Origin: Streptomyces sp. NA02950
Lineage (GTDB): Bacteria > Actinomycetota > Actinomycetes > Streptomycetales > Streptomycetaceae
Direction of reading: 5' to 3'
DNA length: 64,000 nucleotides
NCBI RefSeq assembly: GCF_013364155.1
Contig: NZ_CP054916.1
Span: forward strand, 4,771,001-4,835,000
In this document: piece by piece, positions 1 through 7,283 of the stretch
Numbering within the stretch: position 1 is the first letter of the stretch
Layout: every line of letters begins with the position of its first letter
Notes under the pieces: model-generated
Seen by the model: only the letters and a program-made list of their open reading frames with translations
Told to the model about the DNA's origin: nothing
Database searches by the model: none
Translations under genes and position numbers: made by a program

Positions 1-11
1 CGGTCCAGGTG

Positions 12-305
12 TCAGCGGATGTAGACGCTCTCACCGAACTCGAAGACGCCGCGCTCGCCCGGCGGGACCGTGGCGGTCACGGCTCCCTGACACTCCGGGC
101 CGGAGAAGACGATGGCCAACTCGTCGGTGTGGTTGTCGACCCGCAGCGGGTACTGCTCCGTGTTGTAACAGCCGCTGGGGTCGGAGTACGGCGTGCCGCT
201 GACGATCAGGGTGCCCTGGGCGGCCGTGGCCGTTCCCGCGGACAACAGGGCGAGGGCCAGAGCACCGAACATCGACGCTACCGCCATTCCCATCCGACGC
301 ATCAT
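12..305 (-). CDS. Small secreted protein, unknown function
   Basis: The predicted product is about 97 residues. A hydrophobic signal peptide (MMRRMGMAVASMFGALALALL, then an ATATA-A cleavage region) precedes a mature domain of about 65 residues with two cysteines (SGCYN and PECQG), which could form one disulfide. I place the start at the ATG ending at 305 because AGGAGG lies six bases upstream; a longer reading from 320 lacks this. The mature part is short, beta-rich and polar, as in small exported Streptomyces proteins, but I do not recognise the family. The gene reads out of the left edge and nothing in view links it to its neighbours. Confidence 0.75.
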   Translation of the reverse strand: MMRRMGMAVASMFGALALALLSAGTATAAQGTLIVSGTPYSDPSGCYNTEQYPLRVDNHTDELAIVFSGPECQGAVTATVPPGERGVFEFGESVYIR

Positions 306-419
306 GTACCTCCTGCACAATCACGTTCCGGAGAAGACGCCAACCGCCTTCCGGCTCATGGCTATCCGTGGTCACTTGACTTCCACTCACAACCGGCCTG
401 AGTGTGAAGGGAATCGGCC

Positions 420-869
420 TCATGCGCCCCAATAGTCCTCGCGGCTGCTGACCCTCCTTTTGCGCGGCCGTCGAATCACCAATTCCGCGATTCCGCTCAA
501 CAGGACAGCCGACACGATTTCCTTGGCCATCTCCTCGCTGAAGATGAAGTGAATCGACCAGAGGACGCCGTCGTTCCACACCACTTGCGCAAGCCAGCTG
601 ACTCCCTCGCCCACGGGCGAGAGGACATGGTCTCGGGTGCCGGTGCCGAACCACGAGAAGAAGTGTCCGATGGGGGTGAGGACATGGTCGTAGAGGGCGT
701 GGACCAGCCACATGAAGCCGTGGGCCAGGCCGCTGCCCAGCCAGGAGAAGAAGTGCCCGACAGGGGTGAGGGCATTGTTGTATGTGTGATGGACGAGCCA
801 CATGAAAGCGTGGCCTATCCCCGTGCCGATTGAGGTGAAGAAGTGACCGATCGCACGCAGAATTCCCAT
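420..869 (-). CDS. Repeat-containing hydrophobic protein
   Basis: The product is about 149 residues if translation starts at the ATG ending at 869 (AGAGG upstream); the frame stays open to 1130 but that extension is arginine-rich and looks non-coding. The N-terminal 100 residues are tandem copies of a roughly 30-residue unit with the pattern TP(V/I)GHFFSWxGxGxxHxFMWLVHxxYxxxL. There are two full copies, one shortened copy that has lost the HxFMWLVH half, and one diverged copy. Each unit is aromatic- and His-rich and amphipathic, so membrane association is likely. The C-terminus is basic (RRPRKRR) and polar. I know no named family; function unknown. Confidence 0.6.
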   Translation of the reverse strand: MGILRAIGHFFTSIGTGIGHAFMWLVHHTYNNALTPVGHFFSWLGSGLAHGFMWLVHALYDHVLTPIGHFFSWFGTGTRDHVLSPVGEGVSWLAQVVWNDGVLWSIHFIFSEEMAKEIVSAVLLSGIAELVIRRPRKRRVSSREDYWGA

Positions 870-1311
870 GACGCCTCTGGACGTGGGTATGGCGGAGCGT
901 GGCTGAGTGAATTCTGAACGAGTGGCCGGTCCCGGGGGGTTCCTTGAACGCGGAGGGAATTTTCGCAGCGGTGCCGGAATTCCGGATTTCGATCGTCCGC
1001 TCCCGCTCGACCGGCTCTCCGAGAGGGTCCGAGGGATCCGAGGCAGCGTCGAACGGGGAGCAAGAGGCTGTGGCGCGTTGGACGTGGGGGCCGACCCCGG
1101 ACGTCCGGACACCCGGATCCGGAAGGCCATCGGAGTGACGCCGCGGTGAGCCCCCGCTGACCGTCGCCGCCCGGCCTGACGTCCACGGGACCGGCGCCAA
1201 GCTGGGCGGCGATCTGGCCGAAAACCTATGGTGTGGGTCGTTGGCGCAGGTCAGAGCGGGGGGATCGGCCGACTGGCGGGCAGTTGGGATGCGGGACACG
1301 GGAAAGTGGGC
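870..1311. other. Intergenic region, no supported gene
   Basis: This stretch lies between the divergent repeat-protein gene and the HTH gene. Open frames on both strands have no ribosome-binding site and no recognisable product. It presumably carries the promoter of the left-hand gene. Confidence 0.5.
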
Positions 1312-1312
1312 T

Positions 1313-1328
1313 TTTAGTTGTAGCTAAA
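1313..1328 (+). promoter_or_regulatory. Putative operator before the HTH gene
   Basis: TTTAG and CTAAA form an inverted repeat with a 6-bp spacer, just upstream of the GTG at 1340 in an AT-rich patch. The position fits autoregulation by the HTH protein; this is inference. Confidence 0.35.
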
Positions 1329-1339
1329 GGTGGGAACCT

Positions 1340-1714
1340 GTGGCTGAAGGACGAACGAGCTTCGTCGACAGCGTGCGGCTGGGAGTGATGAGCATGCCGT
1401 GGAAGGGCAAGGGGCTGAAGGGGGAGGCCGCGGAGCACGCGGGGGCCCGGCTGGCCCGTCAAGCCACCGTGGAAGTAGCAGGGTTGCTGGGCAAGCGGGA
1501 CATGAGCAGAGCGGATCTCGCCAGGCTCATGGACGTCAGCCCGGGGCGGGTCAGCCAAATACTGTCCGGTGACGAGAATCTGACCCTACGAAGCCTGGCC
1601 GCCGTGGCCGAAGCGCTGGAACTGGACGTGAAGATCAGCTTTGTTGAGCCCAAGGACGACGGCGGCCGGCGTGCCCTCGGGCGCGGTGACGACGCCTTCG
1701 TCTACGCCCCGTGA
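1340..1714 (+). CDS. XRE/Cro-type helix-turn-helix regulator
   Basis: The protein has 124 residues with a single HTH domain around residues 45-100 (MSRADLARLMDVSPGRVSQI followed by a GDENLTLRSLAAVAEAL scaffold helix). This is the arrangement of XRE regulators and of HigA-type antitoxins. Translation probably begins at the GTG at 1340, behind AAAGGTGGG; internal ATGs at 1388 and 1394 are alternatives. No toxin-like gene adjoins it: the next gene is convergent and encodes a membrane protein. It is therefore best called an orphan DNA-binding protein, probably autoregulating through the small inverted repeat upstream. Confidence 0.8.
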   Translation: MAEGRTSFVDSVRLGVMSMPWKGKGLKGEAAEHAGARLARQATVEVAGLLGKRDMSRADLARLMDVSPGRVSQILSGDENLTLRSLAAVAEALELDVKISFVEPKDDGGRRALGRGDDAFVYAP

Positions 1715-1716
1715 GT

Positions 1717-1826
1717 CCCTGATACGCCCTGTGGGCCCTGATACGCCCTGTGGGCCCTGATGGCGCTCTGTGGGCCCTGGCGGCGCTCTGTGGGCCCTGA
1801 GGCGCCCTGTGGGCCCTGCCCGTGGG
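1717..1826 (+). repeat. Tandem 19-20 bp repeat array
   Basis: Five near-identical units of the form CCCTGATACGCCCTGTGGG, with 19- and 20-bp variants, plus a partial sixth unit, begin three bases after the HTH stop codon. There are no spacers, so this is a minisatellite and not a CRISPR array. It sits between convergent genes. Confidence 0.85.
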
Positions 1827-1853
1827 TCCTCGATGGCCCTCAAGGGTGCGCGG

Positions 1854-2651
1854 TCAGGGGTGCGGCGCCCCCGCCGCCGCCAGCGGCTCTTCGGCCAGCG
1901 CCTGATCCCGCAGCCGTACGAGGTCGCGGTCCGCGCTCCGCTTGCCCGTCCGGTAGCCGAACTCCAGCATCTTCACACAGGCTTCCTTGGCCATGGCCAG
2001 CGCCTGACGGCGGTCCTCCGCCTCCTCCCGGGTGGCGCGATGCAGTTCCGCCGGGAAGTCCTGGAGCTCACGCTGCCGACAGCTCGCCTCGATATCGGCC
2101 TCGACCTTGGCGGCGTCGTCCAGGTACTGATCCACCTCCTCGTACAAGGTGTTGATCGCCGTCCGCTCCTTGGTCAGGGGGCTGCTGCCGCGCAGATACG
2201 CGCGGGCGTCGAAGGCGAACATCCGCAGCTGGGGCACGGTCCCGAAGTCCTGGACCAGCCGGTGGCAGTGGCAGTACATGTCATGAGCGAGCCGCCGCTC
2301 CAACCGGTCCAGCAGCACCGCGATGCCCAACGTGATCACCGCGACGAACGGCGGTGTGGACTGCTGGTTCTGCTGCTGACGGACGCGCGGGGCCAGGGCT
2401 CCGCCCGCGGCGGCCGCGGCCACGGCGGGCGGCACATCGGCCGCGTGCGGCAGCAGCAGCGTGATGGTGATCAGCGCCGCCGCACAGGTGCATCCGGTGA
2501 TCGCGGCGCACAGCGCCGTCGACCGCGCGGTCCCCAGCAGCCTGCCCTTGTCGGCGAAACGGTGGATCAGCGAGATCCAGGTGACCAGCGCGCAGGCGCC
2601 GAGGGGTAACGCAACCTGCGCGAACCACTCGTGTCCATAGAGCTCGTGCAA
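1854..2651 (-). CDS. Membrane protein with cytoplasmic helical domain
   Basis: The product has 265 residues. Hydrophobic segments near residues 10-30, 45-70 and around 72-90 and 103-115 suggest two to four membrane passes. After them comes a 150-residue, highly charged, mainly helical tail (for example LERRLAHDMYCHCHRLVQDF and AEDRRQALAMAKEAC) predicted to be cytoplasmic. The start is a TTG preceded closely by GGGGGAG; no better start exists in frame. No enzymatic motif is visible and I do not recognise the family. It is convergent with the HTH gene across the tandem repeat. Confidence 0.65.
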   Translation of the reverse strand: MHELYGHEWFAQVALPLGACALVTWISLIHRFADKGRLLGTARSTALCAAITGCTCAAALITITLLLPHAADVPPAVAAAAAGGALAPRVRQQQNQQSTPPFVAVITLGIAVLLDRLERRLAHDMYCHCHRLVQDFGTVPQLRMFAFDARAYLRGSSPLTKERTAINTLYEEVDQYLDDAAKVEADIEASCRQRELQDFPAELHRATREEAEDRRQALAMAKEACVKMLEFGYRTGKRSADRDLVRLRDQALAEEPLAAAGAPHP

Positions 2652-2910
2652 TGCTCCCCCTGCTCGCGCCTCGCTGCCGGTGCGCCGGAGGCGAGCGGCC
2701 GGTCACGGGGAGAGCGGGAGTCCCATCACTGTCCGCCCGGAGGTGGAAGGACCGGCGAGTGTGCGCGGTGCGTGCACAGGGCGCCTCGTCGCGTGGTCAC
2801 GATAGTGCCCCTCGAACGCGTAGCGCACGGTTGACGTTCCGCTTACCTCCGGATCGCGCCGCCCTCAGCCGCCACCCGCGCCGCCCTCTCGGCCATACCC
2901 GCACCGTCCC

Positions 2911-3972
2911 TCAGCCGTGGCCCAGGGGCGGCGGCCAAGCGGCCGGGGGCTGGAGATGGCGTGCGGCGCTGCGGGCCGCGGAGGCGACCGTGGCACGGGC
3001 CTCGCGGCAGGTCAGCCCGGCGTCGACGGCGGCCTGGACCAGATCGGCGGCGAGCTGCGCGCCCGCGCCCGTCTCGTAGGCGCGACAGGCGGCCCAGAAC
3101 AGCCGGTCGTTGCGCTGGCCCTCGCGGGACTCGCGGACGAACCGTACGAGGGCGGTGAGCGCGGCGGGATGCCGCTCGGACGGGCGGCGGCCGTACGGTG
3201 TGCGCGGCCGGGCCGGGGACGGCAGCCGCAGCAGTCGGAGCAGCGCGGGCGGGGCCGGGGCGGGGGTCCAGACGGGGGAGCCGGGAGCGAGGCGGTACCG
3301 GCCGTGTGCGGCGGCCGAACCGGGTCCGACGAGATAGCCGCCCGATCCGCGGATATCGACCCCGGGGGCGAGGCGGCCTGCGGAGTTGGGGACGGTGAGG
3401 CCGGGCGGGCCGCTCAGCCACAGGTGCCGGCCGCCGCCGGGGGTGAGCACGGTGACGGTGCGGGGGACGGCGAAGCCGTGTTCGCGGGCCAGCCGGGCGA
3501 GGGCGACGGGACCGTTCGTCCCCCTCGCGCCGCTCGTCCCCCTCGCGCCGCTCGTCCCGCTCGCGCCGCTCGTCCCGCTCGCGCCGGTGAGGTCCTGGGA
3601 GTCCCGCGGATCCTGGAGGTTCTGCGGTTCTCGGGCGTCCTGCGGGTCCCTGGGGTTGCTCTGTGCGGTCGTGGGGCCGTGCGGCCGGACGTCGAGGTCG
3701 ACGCCGATGAGGTGGTGCGGGGCGCATCCGCACGCGATGCCGTACGCGGTGGCCCAGGGGGCGGCCGCGAACAGCGCGCGAACCGTCTCCGGGTCCGCGG
3801 AGGCGTCATGGATGCCATGGCCCAACCGGCCGCATGCGCCGCGGCAGGGCGGGGATTCGGGGTCGCGGTGGTGTGGGGAGCGCACGGCGGGCAGCTTCGC
3901 GCGGGTCAGTGGGATCACGCGGAAGCCGTGCGCCGCGGCGGCGAGAGCGTGGGCGAGTGCGGTGGTCGCCAT
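2911..3972 (-). CDS. Bifunctional primase/polymerase (Prim-Pol) N-terminal-like protein
   Basis: The product has about 353 residues starting at the ATG ending at 3972 (GGGAG seven bases upstream; an ATG nine bases earlier lacks a good site). It matches the Prim-Pol fold of archaeo-eukaryotic primases. An N-terminal AHALAAAAHGFRVIPLTRAK strand is followed by the acidic metal-binding GVDLDVRP motif and later by HLWLS, GVDIRGSGGYLVGPGS and the pattern typical of the family. A low-complexity linker (residues about 115-150) separates the DxD motif from the second half and is encoded by 18-bp tandem repeats. The product lacks a helicase domain, as in many stand-alone Streptomyces copies. Whether it is catalytic is unknown. 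Confidence 0.8.
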   Translation of the reverse strand: MATTALAHALAAAAHGFRVIPLTRAKLPAVRSPHHRDPESPPCRGACGRLGHGIHDASADPETVRALFAAAPWATAYGIACGCAPHHLIGVDLDVRPHGPTTAQSNPRDPQDAREPQNLQDPRDSQDLTGASGTSGASGTSGARGTSGARGTNGPVALARLAREHGFAVPRTVTVLTPGGGRHLWLSGPPGLTVPNSAGRLAPGVDIRGSGGYLVGPGSAAAHGRYRLAPGSPVWTPAPAPPALLRLLRLPSPARPRTPYGRRPSERHPAALTALVRFVRESREGQRNDRLFWAACRAYETGAGAQLAADLVQAAVDAGLTCREARATVASAARSAARHLQPPAAWPPPLGHG

Positions 3973-4506
3973 GACTCCCATTTTCGGACAAGTGTTCGGT
4001 AATGGGAAGGAGGTCGAGGAACGTGGTGAGGATGGCCGAAACTGTGCGGAACCGGTTCTCCGTAGCTCTCGCGCGGCGCGGTTCGCCACAGGGCGGGCGG
4101 CGCATGGGCGCGCCCTCAAGGCGCGGGGGCGCTCGGCACGTTTAACTCTGGTTTCTCATGCTTCCGTGGTAATTGAGGTGTCCGGTGCGCTTGTTCCGGG
4201 ATGCGGTGGGGCAACTCTGCTTCCGCGATGGTTCCCGAGCGTCGGAGGAAGCGAGATGGCGGAGTTCCGCACCATCCCCATCGGGTGGAGGTCCGTAACG
4301 GTGTTCCGGTCGCACGGAGGCAGATCGCCACCAGGGAGCGGGATGTAGCGAGGGGATGGGGGCGCCGGGGGCGTGCTGGGGCGGGTGCGGTGTTGGACCG
4401 ACGAGAGCGAACAGTGGTGATTCATTGACTCAAGGGGACGGGTGAGGTCGTACGGTCGCGCGGTGGTGCCTCGGCGCCGCCGCGCGACCGCACGTGGCCG
4501 CCGTGC
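3973..4506. other. Intergenic region upstream of the hydratase genes
   Basis: This region lies between divergent genes. Apart from one possible 30-codon ORF (4256-4348) and the promoter at its right end, I see no coding signal. Confidence 0.5.
4256..4348 (+). CDS. Possible 30-residue small ORF
   Basis: ATG at 4256 follows a strong GGAGG ribosome-binding site at 8-base spacing and opens a 30-codon frame ending in TAG. The peptide is basic and has no membrane segment or known motif. Only the ribosome-binding site supports it; it could be a leader peptide or chance. Confidence 0.25.
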   Translation: MAEFRTIPIGWRSVTVFRSHGGRSPPGSGM

Positions 4507-4542
4507 TTGACAGCGCCAATTTTTCTGACGGATAGTCAGAAA
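4507..4542 (+). promoter_or_regulatory. Promoter with overlapping perfect inverted repeat (TetR-type operator)
   Basis: TTGACA at 4507-4512 and GATAGT at 4531-4536 are separated by 18 bp, a good sigma-70-type (HrdB) promoter. TTTCTGAC (4522-4529) and GTCAGAAA (4535-4542) form a perfect 8-bp inverted repeat with a 5-bp spacer lying over the -10 element, the usual position for a TetR-family repressor. No TetR gene is adjacent, so the repressor would act from elsewhere. Confidence 0.7.
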
Positions 4543-4583
4543 GCTTTTCCCGTCGAGGCCCTGTCAAGGGGGGTTCACTGCCC

Positions 4584-5609
4584 ATGACCGGTGAGAGGAC
4601 GCCCGGGAAACCCGTGCCCGACGAGCTGTACCAGCGGCTCAGGGCGTTCGAGGGGCGGACGGCCGTACAGGGCGGCGAGGGCCGGGACCCCGTCAACGAG
4701 CCCATGATCAGGCACTGGTGCGAGGCGATGGGCGACGCCAGCCCCGCCTATCCGGACATCGCACCGCCCACGATGCTCCAGGCGTGGACGATGGGCGGAC
4801 TGGCGGGCCACCCGGCCGGTTCGACCCGGACGCGGGCGTACGACGAGCTGTTCGCCCTGCTCGACGACGCGGGCTGCACCTCGATCGTCGCCACCGACTG
4901 CGAGCAGGAGTATCTGCGCCCGCTCCGGCCCGGGGACCGCGTCCGCTTCGACGCGGTGATCGAGTCGGTCTCCCCACGCAAGGCCACCGCCCTGGGGTCC
5001 GGGCACTTCGTCACCACCCGGATGGACATCCATGTGGGCGGTGAACTGGTCGGAACACACCGGTTCCGCGTTCTCAAGTACGCCCCCGCCCGCCGGGGTG
5101 GGAAAGCGAAACCGAATCCGAAACCGGAACCGAATCCGGAAGCGAAACCGGAAGCGAAAGCGAAGCCGGTACATCCCGAGCCCGCGGCAGAAGCGGCGCG
5201 CCCCCGCCCCGTCGTCAACCGGGACAACGCCGGTTTCTGGGAGGGCGTCGCCGCGCACCGGCTGCTTCTCCAGCGCTGCACCGCCTGCGGCACCCTCCGC
5301 TTCCCCTGGCTGCCCGGCTGCGGCCGTTGCGGCTCACCGGAGTGGGAGACGGCCGAGGCATCCGGCCGCGGCACGGTGTTCAGCCATGTGGTCATGCACC
5401 ACCCGCCTTTCCCCGCCTTCGATCCGCCCTACGCCGTGGGGCTGGTCGAGCTCGCCGAGGGAGTACGGATGGTCAGCGGCATTACAGGTGTGCCGTACGG
5501 CAAGGTGAGTATCGGCATGCCCGTCGAACTGGAGTTTCTCCGGGTCGACGACGCCAAGGGGGCCATGGAGCTCCCCGTCTTCCGGGCGACGGCGGAGGAG
5601 GCCGGATGA
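4584..5609 (+). CDS. MaoC-like hydratase fused to DUF35 OB-fold domain (ChsH2-like)
   Basis: The product has 341 residues. The N-terminal half (about 1-165) is a hot-dog MaoC-like dehydratase domain. Residues about 172-205 are a Pro/Lys/Glu/Ala-rich linker. The C-terminal part is a DUF35 domain with a rubredoxin-like zinc ribbon (CTACG and CGRCG) followed by an OB fold. This architecture is that of ChsH2 in mycobacterial cholesterol side-chain degradation, where ChsH1-ChsH2 hydrates the 3-carbon side-chain enoyl-CoA and the DUF35 domain binds the aldolase Ltp2. The two following genes match ChsH1 and Ltp2 in the same order with ATGA overlaps. The substrate here is not proven; it could be another CoA ester. 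Confidence 0.85.
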   Translation: MTGERTPGKPVPDELYQRLRAFEGRTAVQGGEGRDPVNEPMIRHWCEAMGDASPAYPDIAPPTMLQAWTMGGLAGHPAGSTRTRAYDELFALLDDAGCTSIVATDCEQEYLRPLRPGDRVRFDAVIESVSPRKATALGSGHFVTTRMDIHVGGELVGTHRFRVLKYAPARRGGKAKPNPKPEPNPEAKPEAKAKPVHPEPAAEAARPRPVVNRDNAGFWEGVAAHRLLLQRCTACGTLRFPWLPGCGRCGSPEWETAEASGRGTVFSHVVMHHPPFPAFDPPYAVGLVELAEGVRMVSGITGVPYGKVSIGMPVELEFLRVDDAKGAMELPVFRATAEEAG

Positions 5610-6040
5610 CCGCCCGCGCGGGCGACGCCCTGCCACCGCTGCGTATCCCGATCACCCGGACCCTCATCGTCTCCGGCGCCCTCGCCTCCCGGGACTACCA
5701 GGATGTGCACCACGACGCCGAGGCGGCCAAGGAGAAGGGCTCCCCGGACATCTTCATGAACATCCTGACCACCAACGGGCTCGTCGGGCGCTACATCACC
5801 GACCACTTCGGCCCGCTGGCACGGTTGCGGAAGGTCGCGATCCGGCTCGGCGCGCCCAACTATCCGGGTGACGAGATGGTGTTGAGGGGCGAGGTCACCT
5901 CGGTCGCCGACGGTACGGCGGAGGTCGCGGTGACCGGCGCGAACGGCTTCGGCAACCATGTGACCGGCACGGTCGTCGTCCAACTCCCCGCCGTCGACGC
6001 CCCGGTGGGGCCCGACGGGCCGACGGGGGACCCCCGATGA
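5606..6040 (+). CDS. MaoC-family hydratase subunit (ChsH1-like)
   Basis: The product has 144 residues and a single hot-dog domain. The segment SRDYQDVHHD carries the Asp and His expected of the hydratase-2 motif. The start ATG overlaps the stop of the preceding gene (ATGA), so the two are translationally coupled. By analogy with the mycobacterial pair, this subunit would supply catalytic residues and the preceding protein the partner MaoC domain. The last 15 residues are Pro/Gly-rich and probably disordered. The role as ChsH1 rests on gene order and domain type. Confidence 0.8.
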   Translation: MTARAGDALPPLRIPITRTLIVSGALASRDYQDVHHDAEAAKEKGSPDIFMNILTTNGLVGRYITDHFGPLARLRKVAIRLGAPNYPGDEMVLRGEVTSVADGTAEVAVTGANGFGNHVTGTVVVQLPAVDAPVGPDGPTGDPR

Positions 6041-7230
6041 GCGCGCGCCCGACAAAACCCCCCAAGAGCGCCCGGCGACCCGGCACCCTGGGTGGCGCCG
6101 CGGCCGTCGTGGGCATCGGTGCCACCGCCTTCACCAAGGACTCCGGCCGCAGTGAGCTGAGGCTCGCGGCCGAGGCCGTCCGGGCCGCCCTGGACGACGC
6201 CGGGCTCACCCCCGCCGACGTGGACGGGCTCGTCACCTTCACCATGGACACCAGCCCCGAGATCACCGTCGCCCAGGCGTGCGGCATCGGCGAGCTGTCG
6301 TTCTTCTCGCGCGTCCACTACGGCGGGGGCGCCGCCTGCGCCACCGTGCAGCAGGCCGCGCTCGCCGTCGCGACCGGGGTGGCCGAGGTCGTCGTCTGCT
6401 ACCGCGCGTTCAACGAGCGTTCCGGGCGCCGCTTCGGAGCCGGGGTGCAGCACCGCGAACCCTCGGCCGAGGGGACCGCGCTCGGCTGGGTGCTGCCCTT
6501 CGGCCTGCTCACCCCGGCGTCCTGGGTGGCCATGGCCGCGCAGCGCTATCTGCACGTCTACGGATTGACCCCGGAGGTCTTCGGCCATGTGGCCGTCACC
6601 GACCGGCGGTACGCCGCCACCAACCCGGCGGCGTACTTTCACGGTCAGCCGATCACCCTCGCCGAGCACGCCGCCTCCCGCTGGATCGTCGAACCGCTGC
6701 GGCTGCTCGACTGCTGCCAGGAGACGGACGGCGGCCAGGCCGTCGTGGTCACCAGCGTCGAGCGGGCCCGCGGCCTCCGTCATCCGCCCGCGGTGATCAC
6801 GGCTGCGGCGCAGGGGGCGGGGCGCGGACAGGAGCAGATGACCAGCTTCTACCGCGACGAGCTCACCGGTCTGCCGGAGATGGCCGTGGTGGCGCGGCGG
6901 CTGTGGCGCGACAGCGGTCTCACCCCGGCCGAGATCGACGTGGGCATCCTCTACGACCACTTCACCCCATGTGTGCTGATGCAGCTGGAGGAGTTCGGCT
7001 TCTGCGGACGCGGCGAGGCGGCCGGATTCGTCGCCGAGGACGCGCTGCCGCTCAACACCCACGGGGGCCAGCTCGGCGAGGCGTATCTGCACGGGATGAA
7101 CGGCATCGCGGAGGGCGTACGGCAGATCCGCGGCACCTCGGTCAACCAGGTCCGGCAGGCTTCGCACGTCCTGGTCACCGCGGGTGCCGGGGTACCGACA
7201 TCCGGGCTTCTCCTCGGCGCAGACGGCTGA
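6037..7230 (+). CDS. Thiolase-superfamily lipid-transfer protein/aldolase (Ltp2-like)
   Basis: The product has 397 residues in the non-decarboxylating thiolase / SCP-x family. Visible family segments are AAVVGIGATAFTKDSGRSE at the N-terminus, the GGGAACATVQQA nucleophile-elbow region, and near the C-terminus NTHGGQLGEAYLHGMNGI with the following VRQIRG. In mycobacteria, Ltp2 is a retro-aldolase that releases propionyl-CoA from the hydrated steroid side chain while bound to the DUF35 domain of ChsH2. The ATGA overlap with the preceding gene and identical gene order make the same complex likely here. No steroid ring-degradation gene is visible, so the physiological substrate is open. Confidence 0.82.
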   Translation: MSARPTKPPKSARRPGTLGGAAAVVGIGATAFTKDSGRSELRLAAEAVRAALDDAGLTPADVDGLVTFTMDTSPEITVAQACGIGELSFFSRVHYGGGAACATVQQAALAVATGVAEVVVCYRAFNERSGRRFGAGVQHREPSAEGTALGWVLPFGLLTPASWVAMAAQRYLHVYGLTPEVFGHVAVTDRRYAATNPAAYFHGQPITLAEHAASRWIVEPLRLLDCCQETDGGQAVVVTSVERARGLRHPPAVITAAAQGAGRGQEQMTSFYRDELTGLPEMAVVARRLWRDSGLTPAEIDVGILYDHFTPCVLMQLEEFGFCGRGEAAGFVAEDALPLNTHGGQLGEAYLHGMNGIAEGVRQIRGTSVNQVRQASHVLVTAGAGVPTSGLLLGADG

Positions 7231-7283
7231 ACCGCGCGCGTGTCTGCGGCCTCGGCCGTCCCGCATCCCCCTTCATTCTTCAT

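Noticed and set aside
1340..1714. Toxin-antitoxin pair with the HTH protein as antitoxin
   Set aside because: No small toxin gene adjoins it on either side; the next gene is convergent and encodes a 265-residue membrane protein.
1717..1826. Possible CRISPR array
   Set aside because: The repeats abut without unique spacers and differ in length by one base, so this is a tandem repeat; no cas genes are present.
4584..7230. Polyketide or fatty-acid synthase fragment
   Set aside because: The MaoC, DUF35 and thiolase-like order fits the ChsH2-ChsH1-Ltp2 complex; no acyl-carrier protein or ketosynthase motif is present.
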